In this document: piece after piece, positions 42,563 through 50,395 of the stretch
How the letters are laid out: every line of letters starts with the position of its first letter
Numbering within the stretch: the stretch's first letter is position 1
Assembly: GCA_024691325.1 (NCBI GenBank)
Contig: JAILNR010000041.1
Span: 22,292 to 86,291 of the forward strand
Reading direction: 5' to 3'
Origin: Saccharofermentans sp.
GTDB lineage: Bacteria; Bacillota; Clostridia; Saccharofermentanales; Saccharofermentanaceae
Length of the DNA: 64,000 nt
Made by a program: the position numbers and the translations under genes
The notes under the pieces: generated by a model
What the model saw: the letters and a program-made list of their open reading frames with translations, nothing else
The model's database searches: none
What the model was told of the DNA's origin: nothing

Positions 42563-43375
42563 ATGCGTAATTCGATTTTGGACATATTTAAAATAGATAA
42601 CCTCGGTAAGGGTATATTTTCTAAAATTATATTTACACTTTTGATGCTGATTAAGTGTTCAGTATATTTCTTCCCTTTGGGAGACACGAACTTTAATCAG
42701 TTCTTGATTTATATGCAAAATGCGATGGAAGATCCCGATGTGCTTCTTAACGCATCCGTTCAGGATCTGCCGTTGTCTATCGGGAACATAATCTACCTGC
42801 TTCATGTAACTATGGCAGATTTTCTTGTGATCATTGGGGCTTGCCTTTATTGTGCCGCCTATATAAGACAGTATAGAAAGGACCATAAGTTGGAAGATCC
42901 CGGTGATTCCGGTTATCTTATACCGCCCAGGTACTTAAAGCCTATAAGTGTCGGAGGACTGCTGTTAAGAATGGTTATTGTTTTTTGCTTTTCGATGGCG
43001 GTTTTTCTTCCTGTGGCATTTACCTTATTGTATTTGTTCCTGATTTTTATTATTATCTTGCCGTATGTGAGCATGTATCCCGCTTGCTATCTGTCGGGAG
43101 ATTGCGGTTTCTTCGCAAGTTTCGTCGAGATGGTGAAGGTTACGAGAGGATATTACCTGGTCAATGCCAGATTCATGAGCCTTTTACTCTGCCTTTATTT
43201 CCTCGGAGATTGGCTGACGTCAGCTCTGTCGTCTGTCCTTCCGGCGGTTGCGTACGTGCTCGGACCTTTCTGGGCTGTTATAATTGCGTTGAGCTTTGGC
43301 AGATATGTCGGTATGGTATACTGCAGGATGCGCGAAGTCCCCGGAGGCTTCAGAATAAGCAATCACGCTTCTTGA
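42563..43375 (+). CDS. Six-helix membrane protein
   Basis: This 270-aa protein has about six membrane helices (around 20-40, 75-97, 130-155, 158-172, 192-215 and 222-245). The layout, with a paired FPLG start and a MYPACYL segment between helices, is like DUF975-type integral membrane proteins, but the match is weak. No ribosome site precedes the ATG at 42563; a TTGTTT-17-CAAAAT promoter-like pair ends 7 bases before it. It is transcribed divergently from the glutamine synthetase gene and lies 45 bases upstream of the malic enzyme gene. The function is unknown. Confidence 0.55.
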   Translation: MRNSILDIFKIDNLGKGIFSKIIFTLLMLIKCSVYFFPLGDTNFNQFLIYMQNAMEDPDVLLNASVQDLPLSIGNIIYLLHVTMADFLVIIGACLYCAAYIRQYRKDHKLEDPGDSGYLIPPRYLKPISVGGLLLRMVIVFCFSMAVFLPVAFTLLYLFLIFIIILPYVSMYPACYLSGDCGFFASFVEMVKVTRGYYLVNARFMSLLLCLYFLGDWLTSALSSVLPAVAYVLGPFWAVIIALSFGRYVGMVYCRMREVPGGFRISNHAS

Positions 43376-43420
43376 TCGAGGCTGATAAATAATAATTGTT
43401 TTTATGGAGGAAAGCTGATA

Positions 43421-44602
43421 ATGGATAACAAAGAGCTTGCTATTCAAAAGCACACTGAATGGGAAGGAAAGATCGAAGTAATCGCACGTGCTCCCGTAAG
43501 TTCAAAGGAGGACCTTGCTGTTGCATATACACCCGGAGTTGCTGCTCCTTGTCTTGAAATCTCTGATAATGTAGATCTTTCTTATAAGTACACAAGAAGA
43601 TCAAACCTTGTTGCTGTTGTTACTGATGGTACTGCAGTTCTCGGTTTGGGTGATATCGGACCTGAGGCAGGTATGCCTGTTATGGAAGGTAAGTGTGCTT
43701 TGTTCAAGGCATTCGGTGATGTTGATGCTTTCCCTCTTTGCATACGTTCCAAGGAAGTTGACGATATCGTTAAGACAGTTAAGCTTCTTGCAGGTTCATT
43801 CGGCGGCGTTAACCTCGAGGATATCTCCGCTCCCCGCTGCTTTGAGATTGAGAAGAGACTTAAGGAAGATCCTGAAGTTGATATCCCGATCTTCCACGAT
43901 GACCAGCACGGTACAGCTGTTATCACTCTTGCAGGTATGATGAATGCTCTTAAGCTCACAGGAAAGCACATTGATGATATCTCTGTTGTAGTTTCCGGCG
44001 CAGGTGCTGCTGCTATCGCTATCACAAAGCTTCTCATCTCCAGAGGCTTGAAGGACGTAGTTCTGTGCGACAGAAGAGGTGCTGTATATAAGGGAAGAGG
44101 CCAGAACATGAACCCCGTTAAGAACGAGATCGCTGAGATCACGAACAAAGACGGTAAGAAGGGTCTTCTCGAGGATGTTATCAAGGGCGCTGACGTATTC
44201 ATCGGTGTTTCCGCTCCCGGCGTTCTCACAGCGCAAATGGTTAAGACAATGGCTCCTAACCCCATCATCTTCGCATGTGCTAACCCTACACCTGAGATCA
44301 TGCCTGATGAGGCACTCGCTGCTGGTGCAGCTGTAGTTGCTACAGGCCGTTCTGACTTCCCGAACCAGGTTAACAACGTTCTTGCTTTCCCTGGTATCTT
44401 CAGAGGTGCTCTCGACGTAAGAGCTTCCGATATCAACGATGCAATGAAGATCGCTGCTGCTGAAGCAATCGCTTCTTTGGTATCCGATGACGAGCTCAAG
44501 CCCGATTACATCCTTCCTGATGCATTCGATCCCCGTGTTGGTAAGGCTGTTGCCGAGGCTGTTGCTAAGGCTGCAAGAGACACAGGCGTAGCAAGAATCT
44601 GA
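43421..44602 (+). CDS. Malic enzyme, NAD(P)-dependent
   Basis: This 393-aa cytoplasmic enzyme oxidatively decarboxylates malate to pyruvate, yielding NAD(P)H. Signatures are AVAYTPGVAAPC near the N-terminus, VVTDGTAVLGLGDIGPEAGMPVMEGK (in two parts, TDGTAVLGLGD and MPVMEGK), FHDDQHGTA with the metal-binding acidic residues, the Rossmann motif SGAGAAAIA, and ACANPTPEI. It is the short bacterial type without a phosphotransacetylase-like extension. Codons are strongly biased to the preferred set, implying high expression. It has a GGAGG ribosome site and is followed by a strong terminator. Confidence 0.95.
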   Translation: MDNKELAIQKHTEWEGKIEVIARAPVSSKEDLAVAYTPGVAAPCLEISDNVDLSYKYTRRSNLVAVVTDGTAVLGLGDIGPEAGMPVMEGKCALFKAFGDVDAFPLCIRSKEVDDIVKTVKLLAGSFGGVNLEDISAPRCFEIEKRLKEDPEVDIPIFHDDQHGTAVITLAGMMNALKLTGKHIDDISVVVSGAGAAAIAITKLLISRGLKDVVLCDRRGAVYKGRGQNMNPVKNEIAEITNKDGKKGLLEDVIKGADVFIGVSAPGVLTAQMVKTMAPNPIIFACANPTPEIMPDEALAAGAAVVATGRSDFPNQVNNVLAFPGIFRGALDVRASDINDAMKIAAAEAIASLVSDDELKPDYILPDAFDPRVGKAVAEAVAKAARDTGVARI

Positions 44603-44626
44603 TAATAAGTTAGATTGTTTGAAATT

Positions 44627-44654
44627 AGCGGTCGCTTTGGCGGCCGCTTTTTAT
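44627..44654 (+). terminator. Rho-independent terminator after malic enzyme
   Basis: AGCGGTCGC pairs with GCGGCCGCT (9 bp, one U-G wobble in the plus-strand RNA) around a TTTG loop, followed by a T-rich tail. Confidence 0.85.
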
Positions 44655-44663
44655 TTATATATA

Positions 44664-44692
44664 AATACAAAAGCACTTTCTTGTGATATTAT
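44664..44692 (+). promoter_or_regulatory. Promoter predicting a leaderless oxidoreductase mRNA
   Basis: An extended -10 TGATATTAT (TATTAT at 44687-44692) ends 6 bases before the ATG at 44699. AATACA at 44664-44669 is a poor -35 with a 17-base spacer. No Shine-Dalgarno sequence is present. Confidence 0.5.
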
Positions 44693-44698
44693 AGCGGC

Positions 44699-45784
44699 AT
44701 GGAAAAATACAAGGTAATGATAATTGGCTGCGGAAGGGTGGCTGTAAAGCATCTGAAAGCTATCAGCAAGAACGCCCGAAAGTGCGAGCTTGCAGCGCTC
44801 GTGGATGTGTCCGAGGAGGCGGCAAGACGTTTGTCCCCGGACGCCGCTTACTTTAGTGACTACAAGAAGGCTATAGACGAGGTCAAACCCGACATCGTGG
44901 CGGTGACCGTGCCTTCAGGACTTCACTTTGAGATCGCTAAGTATGCCATGGAGCATGGATGCAATCTCCTTCTCGAAAAGCCCATGACCATGTCTTCTTC
45001 TGAAAGCAAACAGATCTATGACATCTCAAAAAGTACCGGCAAGAAGATTGCCATGGGCCATATCTACAGGTATTTCCCGATAGTAGGCCTTGTTCATGAC
45101 GATATTGACGATGGTAAGTTTGGGAAAGTAACACACGGTTCCATCTTTGTCAGATGGGGTCACGGTGATGATTATTATCAAAGTGCCGCATGGCGCGGTA
45201 CCTGGAAGTCTGACGGCGGAGCGCTTATGAATCAGACTATACATGCCATCGATCTTCTCGTATGGCTCATGGGTTCTTCTCCCGTTGAAGCCACATCGAT
45301 GATTTCCCAAAGGAAAGCAAAGATAGAAGCGGAAGACTTAGGTATGGCGATACTTAAGATGGATGACGGTTCTCTTGCTTCGATCGAGGGTACAACATGT
45401 ACTTCTGACAAGGATAAATGCGCTGAATTCTCAGTGTTCTGTGAGAACGGAACAATATCGATGGGAATAAGAAAAGGTAAGCCACAGCTTAATATCAGAG
45501 ACATTAACGGCAAAAAAATCAATGGTCGTTACATAACAAGACAGATAAAGAAGGGCGGAATAGGTTCGCTTCTCGGAGCTGCTAATCCTCATACTGCCAT
45601 CTATGAAGACCTGATCTTGTCTCTTGATACGGGCAAAGAGCCTGTTGCTGATGCAAAAGCCGGTTATACATCCGTTGATAATCTGATGGGAATCTATAAA
45701 TCCGCTAAGACAAAAGCAGTAGTCAAGCTTCCTCTTGATGAGGATTTCTCTTCAGTGGATATGACAGGTTTCTTTGGAGGGTGA
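44699..45784 (+). CDS. Gfo/Idh/MocA-family oxidoreductase
   Basis: This 361-aa NAD(P)-dependent sugar dehydrogenase-like protein has an N-terminal Rossmann fold (GCGRVAVKH at 10-18) and the family EKPMTMS motif near residue 93, with the catalytic-type Lys in EKP, followed by the alpha/beta C-terminal domain. A second conserved His may lie in the QTIHAIDLLVW segment. It is the first gene of a run ending in acyltransferase and SGNH proteins, so it probably modifies a nucleotide sugar or glycan precursor; the substrate is not readable. Its ATG has no ribosome site and appears leaderless. The next gene starts one base after its stop. Confidence 0.88.
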   Translation: MEKYKVMIIGCGRVAVKHLKAISKNARKCELAALVDVSEEAARRLSPDAAYFSDYKKAIDEVKPDIVAVTVPSGLHFEIAKYAMEHGCNLLLEKPMTMSSSESKQIYDISKSTGKKIAMGHIYRYFPIVGLVHDDIDDGKFGKVTHGSIFVRWGHGDDYYQSAAWRGTWKSDGGALMNQTIHAIDLLVWLMGSSPVEATSMISQRKAKIEAEDLGMAILKMDDGSLASIEGTTCTSDKDKCAEFSVFCENGTISMGIRKGKPQLNIRDINGKKINGRYITRQIKKGGIGSLLGAANPHTAIYEDLILSLDTGKEPVADAKAGYTSVDNLMGIYKSAKTKAVVKLPLDEDFSSVDMTGFFGG

Positions 45785-45785
45785 T

Positions 45786-47270
45786 ATGAAAAAGCTAATC
45801 GGACTTGTACTGAGCCTGATATTAACATTGACTATGCTTATGTTTTATCCTGTTAATGATGGTACCGTCCTTGCTAATACAGATTCGATCACGACTTTTG
45901 TTACCAGATTATATGAGGTTTGTCTTAACAGGAATCCTGATGAGTCAGGTCTTAACAACTGGGTGAGTAGTCTGTCATCAGGTTCTGTTACGGGCTATGA
46001 TGCAGCAGTTGCTTTCTTTTTCTCGAGTGAATATCAAAACAGAAATCTTGATAATACACAGTTCGTTACAAGTGTTTACCAGGGGGTACTTGCAAGAGAT
46101 CCGGATACGACCGGTCTTAATAACTGGGTAAGCAGGCTTAACAGCGGCACATCAAGACGCGATGTGTTTAACGGAATCATTTCTTCGAATGAGTGGGTAA
46201 GTCTTTGCAGGTCCTATGGTATATCCCCGGGAGTGCAGGTGGAACCCGCACCTCAATCGTCTTCATCTGTTGATGAGTTTATCAACAGAATGTATTCCGG
46301 TTTTCTCGGAAGAAGTGCTGATAACACAGGTCTTACAAGCTGGCGTGGAAGACTCACGGGCGGGAGGATATCGGGAATCAGTGCTGCCCGTTCTTTCATG
46401 AACAGTTCTGAATTCCGGACAAGAGCATCTTCAATGAGCCAATCGCAGCTTATTACCGTTTTCTATACGACATTTCTCGGCAGAAATCCTTCCTCAACGG
46501 AAATCTCATCTTACGCTTCGAGAATGGGCGGTGATCTGAATGCCAATCTTGAGATGCTTTTCCTTAACTTCGCTAATTCTGACGAGTTCATATCTTATTG
46601 CACCGACCACGGAATCATTCCCGGTACAGGTGACGGTTCATCCATGATAAGTGATGCGGAAGTTATGTCCTTTTTCAGTGATTCAGTAATAATCGGAAGC
46701 TCGGTAACAGACGGTTTTAACATGTACTTTAATTCGCGAGGCCGCGGTATCATGGGGGATATCAATGTCTGTGCGAGAGTATCTTATTCACTTCTTAATG
46801 ATGCCGCTTCAAGAACGGCTTATCTGCCGATGCTCGACGGTACTCCCATGAGGGCCAGAGATGTTATACGGGATTCCGGTGCACGGGCTGCATTTATCTG
46901 CATGGGAACTAATGATATTGCCGGTAATGTGGTGCAAAGATACTGCAATTATCTTGACGATATAAGAAGTGTTAACCCTGACACTCTGATCTTTATTGAG
47001 GCTTGTACGCCGAGCCGCGATGATCATCCGGCCAATGCTGATATCAGAGCTTTAAATGAGGCGATGGAGCAGTACTGTAATGATCATGACGGTTTCTACT
47101 TCATAGATACATTTACGCCGTTTATTGACGGTTCCGGACGGATGGCGGCCAGATACAGCAGTGACGGCAATGTTCATATGACTATGGCAGGCTATGCAAA
47201 GTGGTGTGAAGTCCTGTCCGATTATGTTCGTCAGTTTATTTACGAGCAAAGAATCACAGGAAACTTCTAA
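45786..47270 (+). CDS. Secreted DUF4214-repeat protein with SGNH hydrolase domain
   Basis: This 494-aa protein has a signal peptide (about 1-30), then four DUF4214 repeats (about 35-265) with recurring LYxxxLxRxPDxxGLxxW-like elements (for example NRNPDESGLNNWV, ARDPDTTGLNNWV, GRSADNTGLTSWR). The C-terminal domain (about 295-490) has SGNH esterase marks: IGSS near its start in place of GDS, MGTND (block III), and DGNVHMTMAG with the catalytic Asp/His. ATG 45786 follows GGAGGG. It sits before MBOAT and AlgJ-like genes, so it likely adds or removes acyl groups on a surface glycan. Confidence 0.8.
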   Translation: MKKLIGLVLSLILTLTMLMFYPVNDGTVLANTDSITTFVTRLYEVCLNRNPDESGLNNWVSSLSSGSVTGYDAAVAFFFSSEYQNRNLDNTQFVTSVYQGVLARDPDTTGLNNWVSRLNSGTSRRDVFNGIISSNEWVSLCRSYGISPGVQVEPAPQSSSSVDEFINRMYSGFLGRSADNTGLTSWRGRLTGGRISGISAARSFMNSSEFRTRASSMSQSQLITVFYTTFLGRNPSSTEISSYASRMGGDLNANLEMLFLNFANSDEFISYCTDHGIIPGTGDGSSMISDAEVMSFFSDSVIIGSSVTDGFNMYFNSRGRGIMGDINVCARVSYSLLNDAASRTAYLPMLDGTPMRARDVIRDSGARAAFICMGTNDIAGNVVQRYCNYLDDIRSVNPDTLIFIEACTPSRDDHPANADIRALNEAMEQYCNDHDGFYFIDTFTPFIDGSGRMAARYSSDGNVHMTMAGYAKWCEVLSDYVRQFIYEQRITGNF

Positions 47271-47288
47271 GAAGGGCAGCGCGTTTAT

Positions 47289-48677
47289 TTGGTCTTCAGT
47301 TCTTTAACTTTCTTATGCGTTTTTCTTCCGGCGGTCCTGATCCTTGACAGGGTCTGTCCTGATATCCGTCTTAAAAATGCATTTTTGCTTATAGCAAGCC
47401 TGCTTTTTTATGCATACGGAGAGCCTGTATATGTTCTTTTGATGATTGCTTCATCACTTCTTAACTACATCTGGGCTCTCATGATCTCCACGTTGCCCTT
47501 AAAAAGATTATTTATGACTTGTTCGGTGATCACTAATCTTGGTGCACTTGTTTTTTTTAAGTATTCGGTGTTTCTTACAACCTGGTTTAACACCACATTT
47601 GGTGCTTCGGTTCCCGTGCCCAATGTGACTTTGCCGCTTGGAATATCATTCTTCACATTTCAGGCTATGAGCTATGTTATTGATGTTTACCGCGGTGACT
47701 GTAAGGTTCAGAAGAATTATGCAAGACTTCTTCTTTACATCTCGTTTTTCCCTCAGCTTATTGCAGGTCCTATCGTTAAGTACCGCGACATCGAGTCTGA
47801 AATATCATCCCGTCAGGTTACGGCTCAAACTACTGCAGTCGGAATAAGACGCTTCGCGGCAGGCCTCGCGAAAAAAGTCTTTATCGCCAATAATGTCGCT
47901 GTCATTGCTGATGCCGTTTTTAATGCCCAGGCATCTGATGTTAACATGTCAGGCGCTTGGATCGGAGCCTTGGCATATATGCTTCAGATCTATTTTGATT
48001 TCTCGGGTTACAGTGACATGGCAATCGGTTTGGGCCTGATGTTCGGCTTCCATTTTAAAGAGAACTTTAACTACCCTTACATCTCCGGAAGTATAAAAGA
48101 GTTCTGGAGAAGATGGCATATATCACTTTCGACATGGTTTAAGGAGTATCTTTATATTCCGCTCGGCGGTAACCGTAAGGGACGTGTGAGAACGGTGATC
48201 AATAAGTTCATCGTATTCGCGTGCACGGGTATATGGCACGGCGCCAACTGGACGTTCCTGTTCTGGGGGCTTTACCACGGGGCTTTTCTTATGATCGAAG
48301 AATTACTGCCGAAGAAGGATAAGACAAATCCGGTGTTGAATGTGATGAAGCATCTTTATCTCATTTTGGTTGTTTTGATCGGTTTTGTCATGTTCAGGTG
48401 TGATTCCATAAGAGCGTTCGGAATTATGCTTAACAAGATGCTGATTCCCGGTGTATCTTCAGCCTCCGCGAATATGCTTTTGTTATCGGTTTTAACTCCC
48501 GTTAACCTGACCGCACTAGCTGCAGGTGTAGTTTTCTCGATGCCTGTAGGACAAAAGCTTAAAGAAAACAAATACATGAACGGATTATCTTACGTGCTTG
48601 CGGTCTTTGCCGTTGTTTTTGCATTCATGAGCCTGTCGTCAGGTTCGTATAATCCGTTTATCTATTTCAGGTTCTAA
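47289..48677 (+). CDS. MBOAT-family O-acyltransferase (AlgI/DltB-like)
   Basis: This 462-aa polytopic protein moves acyl groups, usually acetyl, across the membrane for transfer to an exopolysaccharide or wall polymer. It begins at TTG with MVFSSLTFL, the start typical of AlgI-like proteins. Family marks are IAGPIVKYRDIE, the KEFWRRWHISLS segment and the catalytic His in GIWHGANWTFLFWGLYHG (about 316-333). About ten membrane helices are predicted. No strong ribosome site precedes the TTG. It lies 18 bases after the DUF4214-SGNH gene and 3 bases before the AlgJ-like gene, forming an O-acylation cassette. Confidence 0.92.
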   Translation: MVFSSLTFLCVFLPAVLILDRVCPDIRLKNAFLLIASLLFYAYGEPVYVLLMIASSLLNYIWALMISTLPLKRLFMTCSVITNLGALVFFKYSVFLTTWFNTTFGASVPVPNVTLPLGISFFTFQAMSYVIDVYRGDCKVQKNYARLLLYISFFPQLIAGPIVKYRDIESEISSRQVTAQTTAVGIRRFAAGLAKKVFIANNVAVIADAVFNAQASDVNMSGAWIGALAYMLQIYFDFSGYSDMAIGLGLMFGFHFKENFNYPYISGSIKEFWRRWHISLSTWFKEYLYIPLGGNRKGRVRTVINKFIVFACTGIWHGANWTFLFWGLYHGAFLMIEELLPKKDKTNPVLNVMKHLYLILVVLIGFVMFRCDSIRAFGIMLNKMLIPGVSSASANMLLLSVLTPVNLTALAAGVVFSMPVGQKLKENKYMNGLSYVLAVFAVVFAFMSLSSGSYNPFIYFRF

Positions 48678-48680
48678 AGT

Positions 48681-50009
48681 ATGAAGAAGTTCTTGCCGGC
48701 AATCTATTTTGTTATCTTCCTGATGGTCCTTTTGGTACCTTCGCTTGGGATGCTCGTGAAAGGCCCTTCAGAATCCGAGAACGGGGAGGAACTTACGGTA
48801 CCTGCGATATATACGGAAGAGGGCATAAACCTTAACTATCTGTCTTCGTTAGGGGACCTGTTCGAACAGAGATTTGCCTTCAGACAGGAATTTGTGAGTC
48901 TGTACTCCGGTATCACGGAGAAACTGTTCATGACTTCTTCAACGAATGGAGTAATAGTAGGTGAGGATGATTGGCTGTTCTTTAACGACACGCTTGCGGA
49001 TTACCAAAGGACCAATATCCTGACCGGCCGTCAGCTCCATAATGCGGTAAGAAACCTTGAACTCGTTAATGAGTATTGCGAATCTAACGGTATTGAATTC
49101 CTCTTCATAGTAGCTGCAAACAAGAATACTCTTTATCCTGAGTATATGCCTTACTACTATGCACAAGGACAGGGCCCTTCAAACAGGGAACTTCTCTCAT
49201 CTTCGCTAAGCGGTTCGGGAATTAACTATATAGATTACGGAAACAATGACACATTTAATGATCCTGATGCTGTCTATTACTTCCACAGGGATTCACACTG
49301 GAACAATACCGGATCTGCGATTGTCTCAAACTCTGTTCTTTCATATCTTGGGGTTGAGCACCATAATTATTTGAATGATGAATTCACGGGTGAATATATC
49401 CATGAAGGCGATCTGGACCGTATGATACACCCTTCTGCCGTTACACCGGAGGTCGATACCGCATTTGTTCAGATGCCGCAGTTTGAATATGTTTCCCCGG
49501 TTGAAAGTAATTTTGATTTCAGGATCTCAACGACAGGGCAGGGGGAACAGAGCCTTCTTATGTACCGTGATTCGTTTGGAAGCTCCCTTTTGCCGTTTAT
49601 GGCAGAGCCTTTTGGTCATGCTTTGTTCTCAAGAAGCAATGCCATTCAGATCAATGACATTCAGGCTGTGACGCCCGATTATATCGTTATGGAGAAGGCG
49701 GAAAGATTCATAAGCCAGCTTTGCACTTCTGCTTCAAGACTTCCTGCACCTGAAAGACAGCTGCCTTCGGATGCTTTGGAAATCTCAATAGAGGACTTAA
49801 ATACCGCTTCCGCAGGGGATTATGTGACAGTCACAGGGACCTTGCCTGCGGGCTCTTATGAGGATGATTCGATTATCTATATAGTGTGCGGCGATATGTG
49901 TTTTGAGGCTTTCCCGGTCTCCAATCTTGAGACGGGAGCCGAAGGATTCCAGGCTCTTCTTGAAAAAAATCTCGTTTCGACGGATAATATTAGGGTTTTT
50001 ATACTCTAA
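48681..50009 (+). CDS. AlgJ/AlgX-like SGNH acetyltransferase (DHHW type)
   Basis: This 442-aa protein has one N-terminal membrane helix (about 5-27) and an extracytoplasmic SGNH-like domain. The DSHWNNTGS motif (about 209-217) supplies the Asp/His pair and YRDSFGSS (about 297-304) the nucleophilic Ser, as in AlgJ/AlgX and the DHHW family that complete O-acetylation after an MBOAT protein has moved the acyl group. An FEQRFAFRQEF segment near residue 62 is also typical. The C-terminal 90 residues are a beta domain. It is 3 bases after the MBOAT gene, its natural partner. Confidence 0.88.
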   Translation: MKKFLPAIYFVIFLMVLLVPSLGMLVKGPSESENGEELTVPAIYTEEGINLNYLSSLGDLFEQRFAFRQEFVSLYSGITEKLFMTSSTNGVIVGEDDWLFFNDTLADYQRTNILTGRQLHNAVRNLELVNEYCESNGIEFLFIVAANKNTLYPEYMPYYYAQGQGPSNRELLSSSLSGSGINYIDYGNNDTFNDPDAVYYFHRDSHWNNTGSAIVSNSVLSYLGVEHHNYLNDEFTGEYIHEGDLDRMIHPSAVTPEVDTAFVQMPQFEYVSPVESNFDFRISTTGQGEQSLLMYRDSFGSSLLPFMAEPFGHALFSRSNAIQINDIQAVTPDYIVMEKAERFISQLCTSASRLPAPERQLPSDALEISIEDLNTASAGDYVTVTGTLPAGSYEDDSIIYIVCGDMCFEAFPVSNLETGAEGFQALLEKNLVSTDNIRVFIL

Positions 50010-50030
50010 TATAAAAAGAAGGGTTGAATT

Positions 50031-50363
50031 ATGAAGAAAAGAATTATTACTGCTGTTATGGCATCATTGATTGCTGTTGCTTGCTTTGCAGCTTGTACAG
50101 ATAAGACTGTTACAGAGACATCAGAACAGACTGTTGCTGAGACTTCAGCTGTTGAGCAGTCACAGGCAACTGATGTTTCCGAGTCCGTTGAGTCTTCTGA
50201 GGCTTCACAGACAGAAAGTAATGCAATTCCCCAGCCGGGTGATACATATAATGGTCATACGGTAGATCATACTGAAGATCAGCCTAACTGCGATGACGGC
50301 AGCCACGGCACTATCTGGGTATTCTACACAGATTGTGACGATGTCGATTATATCGAGTACTAA
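50031..50363 (+). CDS. Small predicted lipoprotein
   Basis: This 110-aa protein has a signal peptide ending in a lipobox-like CFAAC (Cys at 21), a low-complexity Ser/Thr/Glu/Val linker (about 23-65) and a short C-terminal region (about 66-110) with NGHTVDHTEDQPNCDDGSHG and an acidic end. It should be a lipid-anchored surface protein. The AAGGG ribosome site and a gap of 21 bases place it at the end of the acylation locus. I do not recognise a family for the C-terminal region. Confidence 0.65.
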   Translation: MKKRIITAVMASLIAVACFAACTDKTVTETSEQTVAETSAVEQSQATDVSESVESSEASQTESNAIPQPGDTYNGHTVDHTEDQPNCDDGSHGTIWVFYTDCDDVDYIEY

Positions 50364-50395
50364 TATCAAGTTAATCAAAACTCAAGGAGTTTCTC

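Noticed and set aside
43582..44499. Long antisense open frame (305 codons) opposite malic enzyme
   Set aside because: The sense strand is a clear malic enzyme with strong codon bias; such bias leaves the antisense frame open by chance.
50364..50395. Possible T-box leader before ileS
   Set aside because: The gap is only 32 bases and holds just the ribosome site. The argS upstream gap was checked likewise and shows none.
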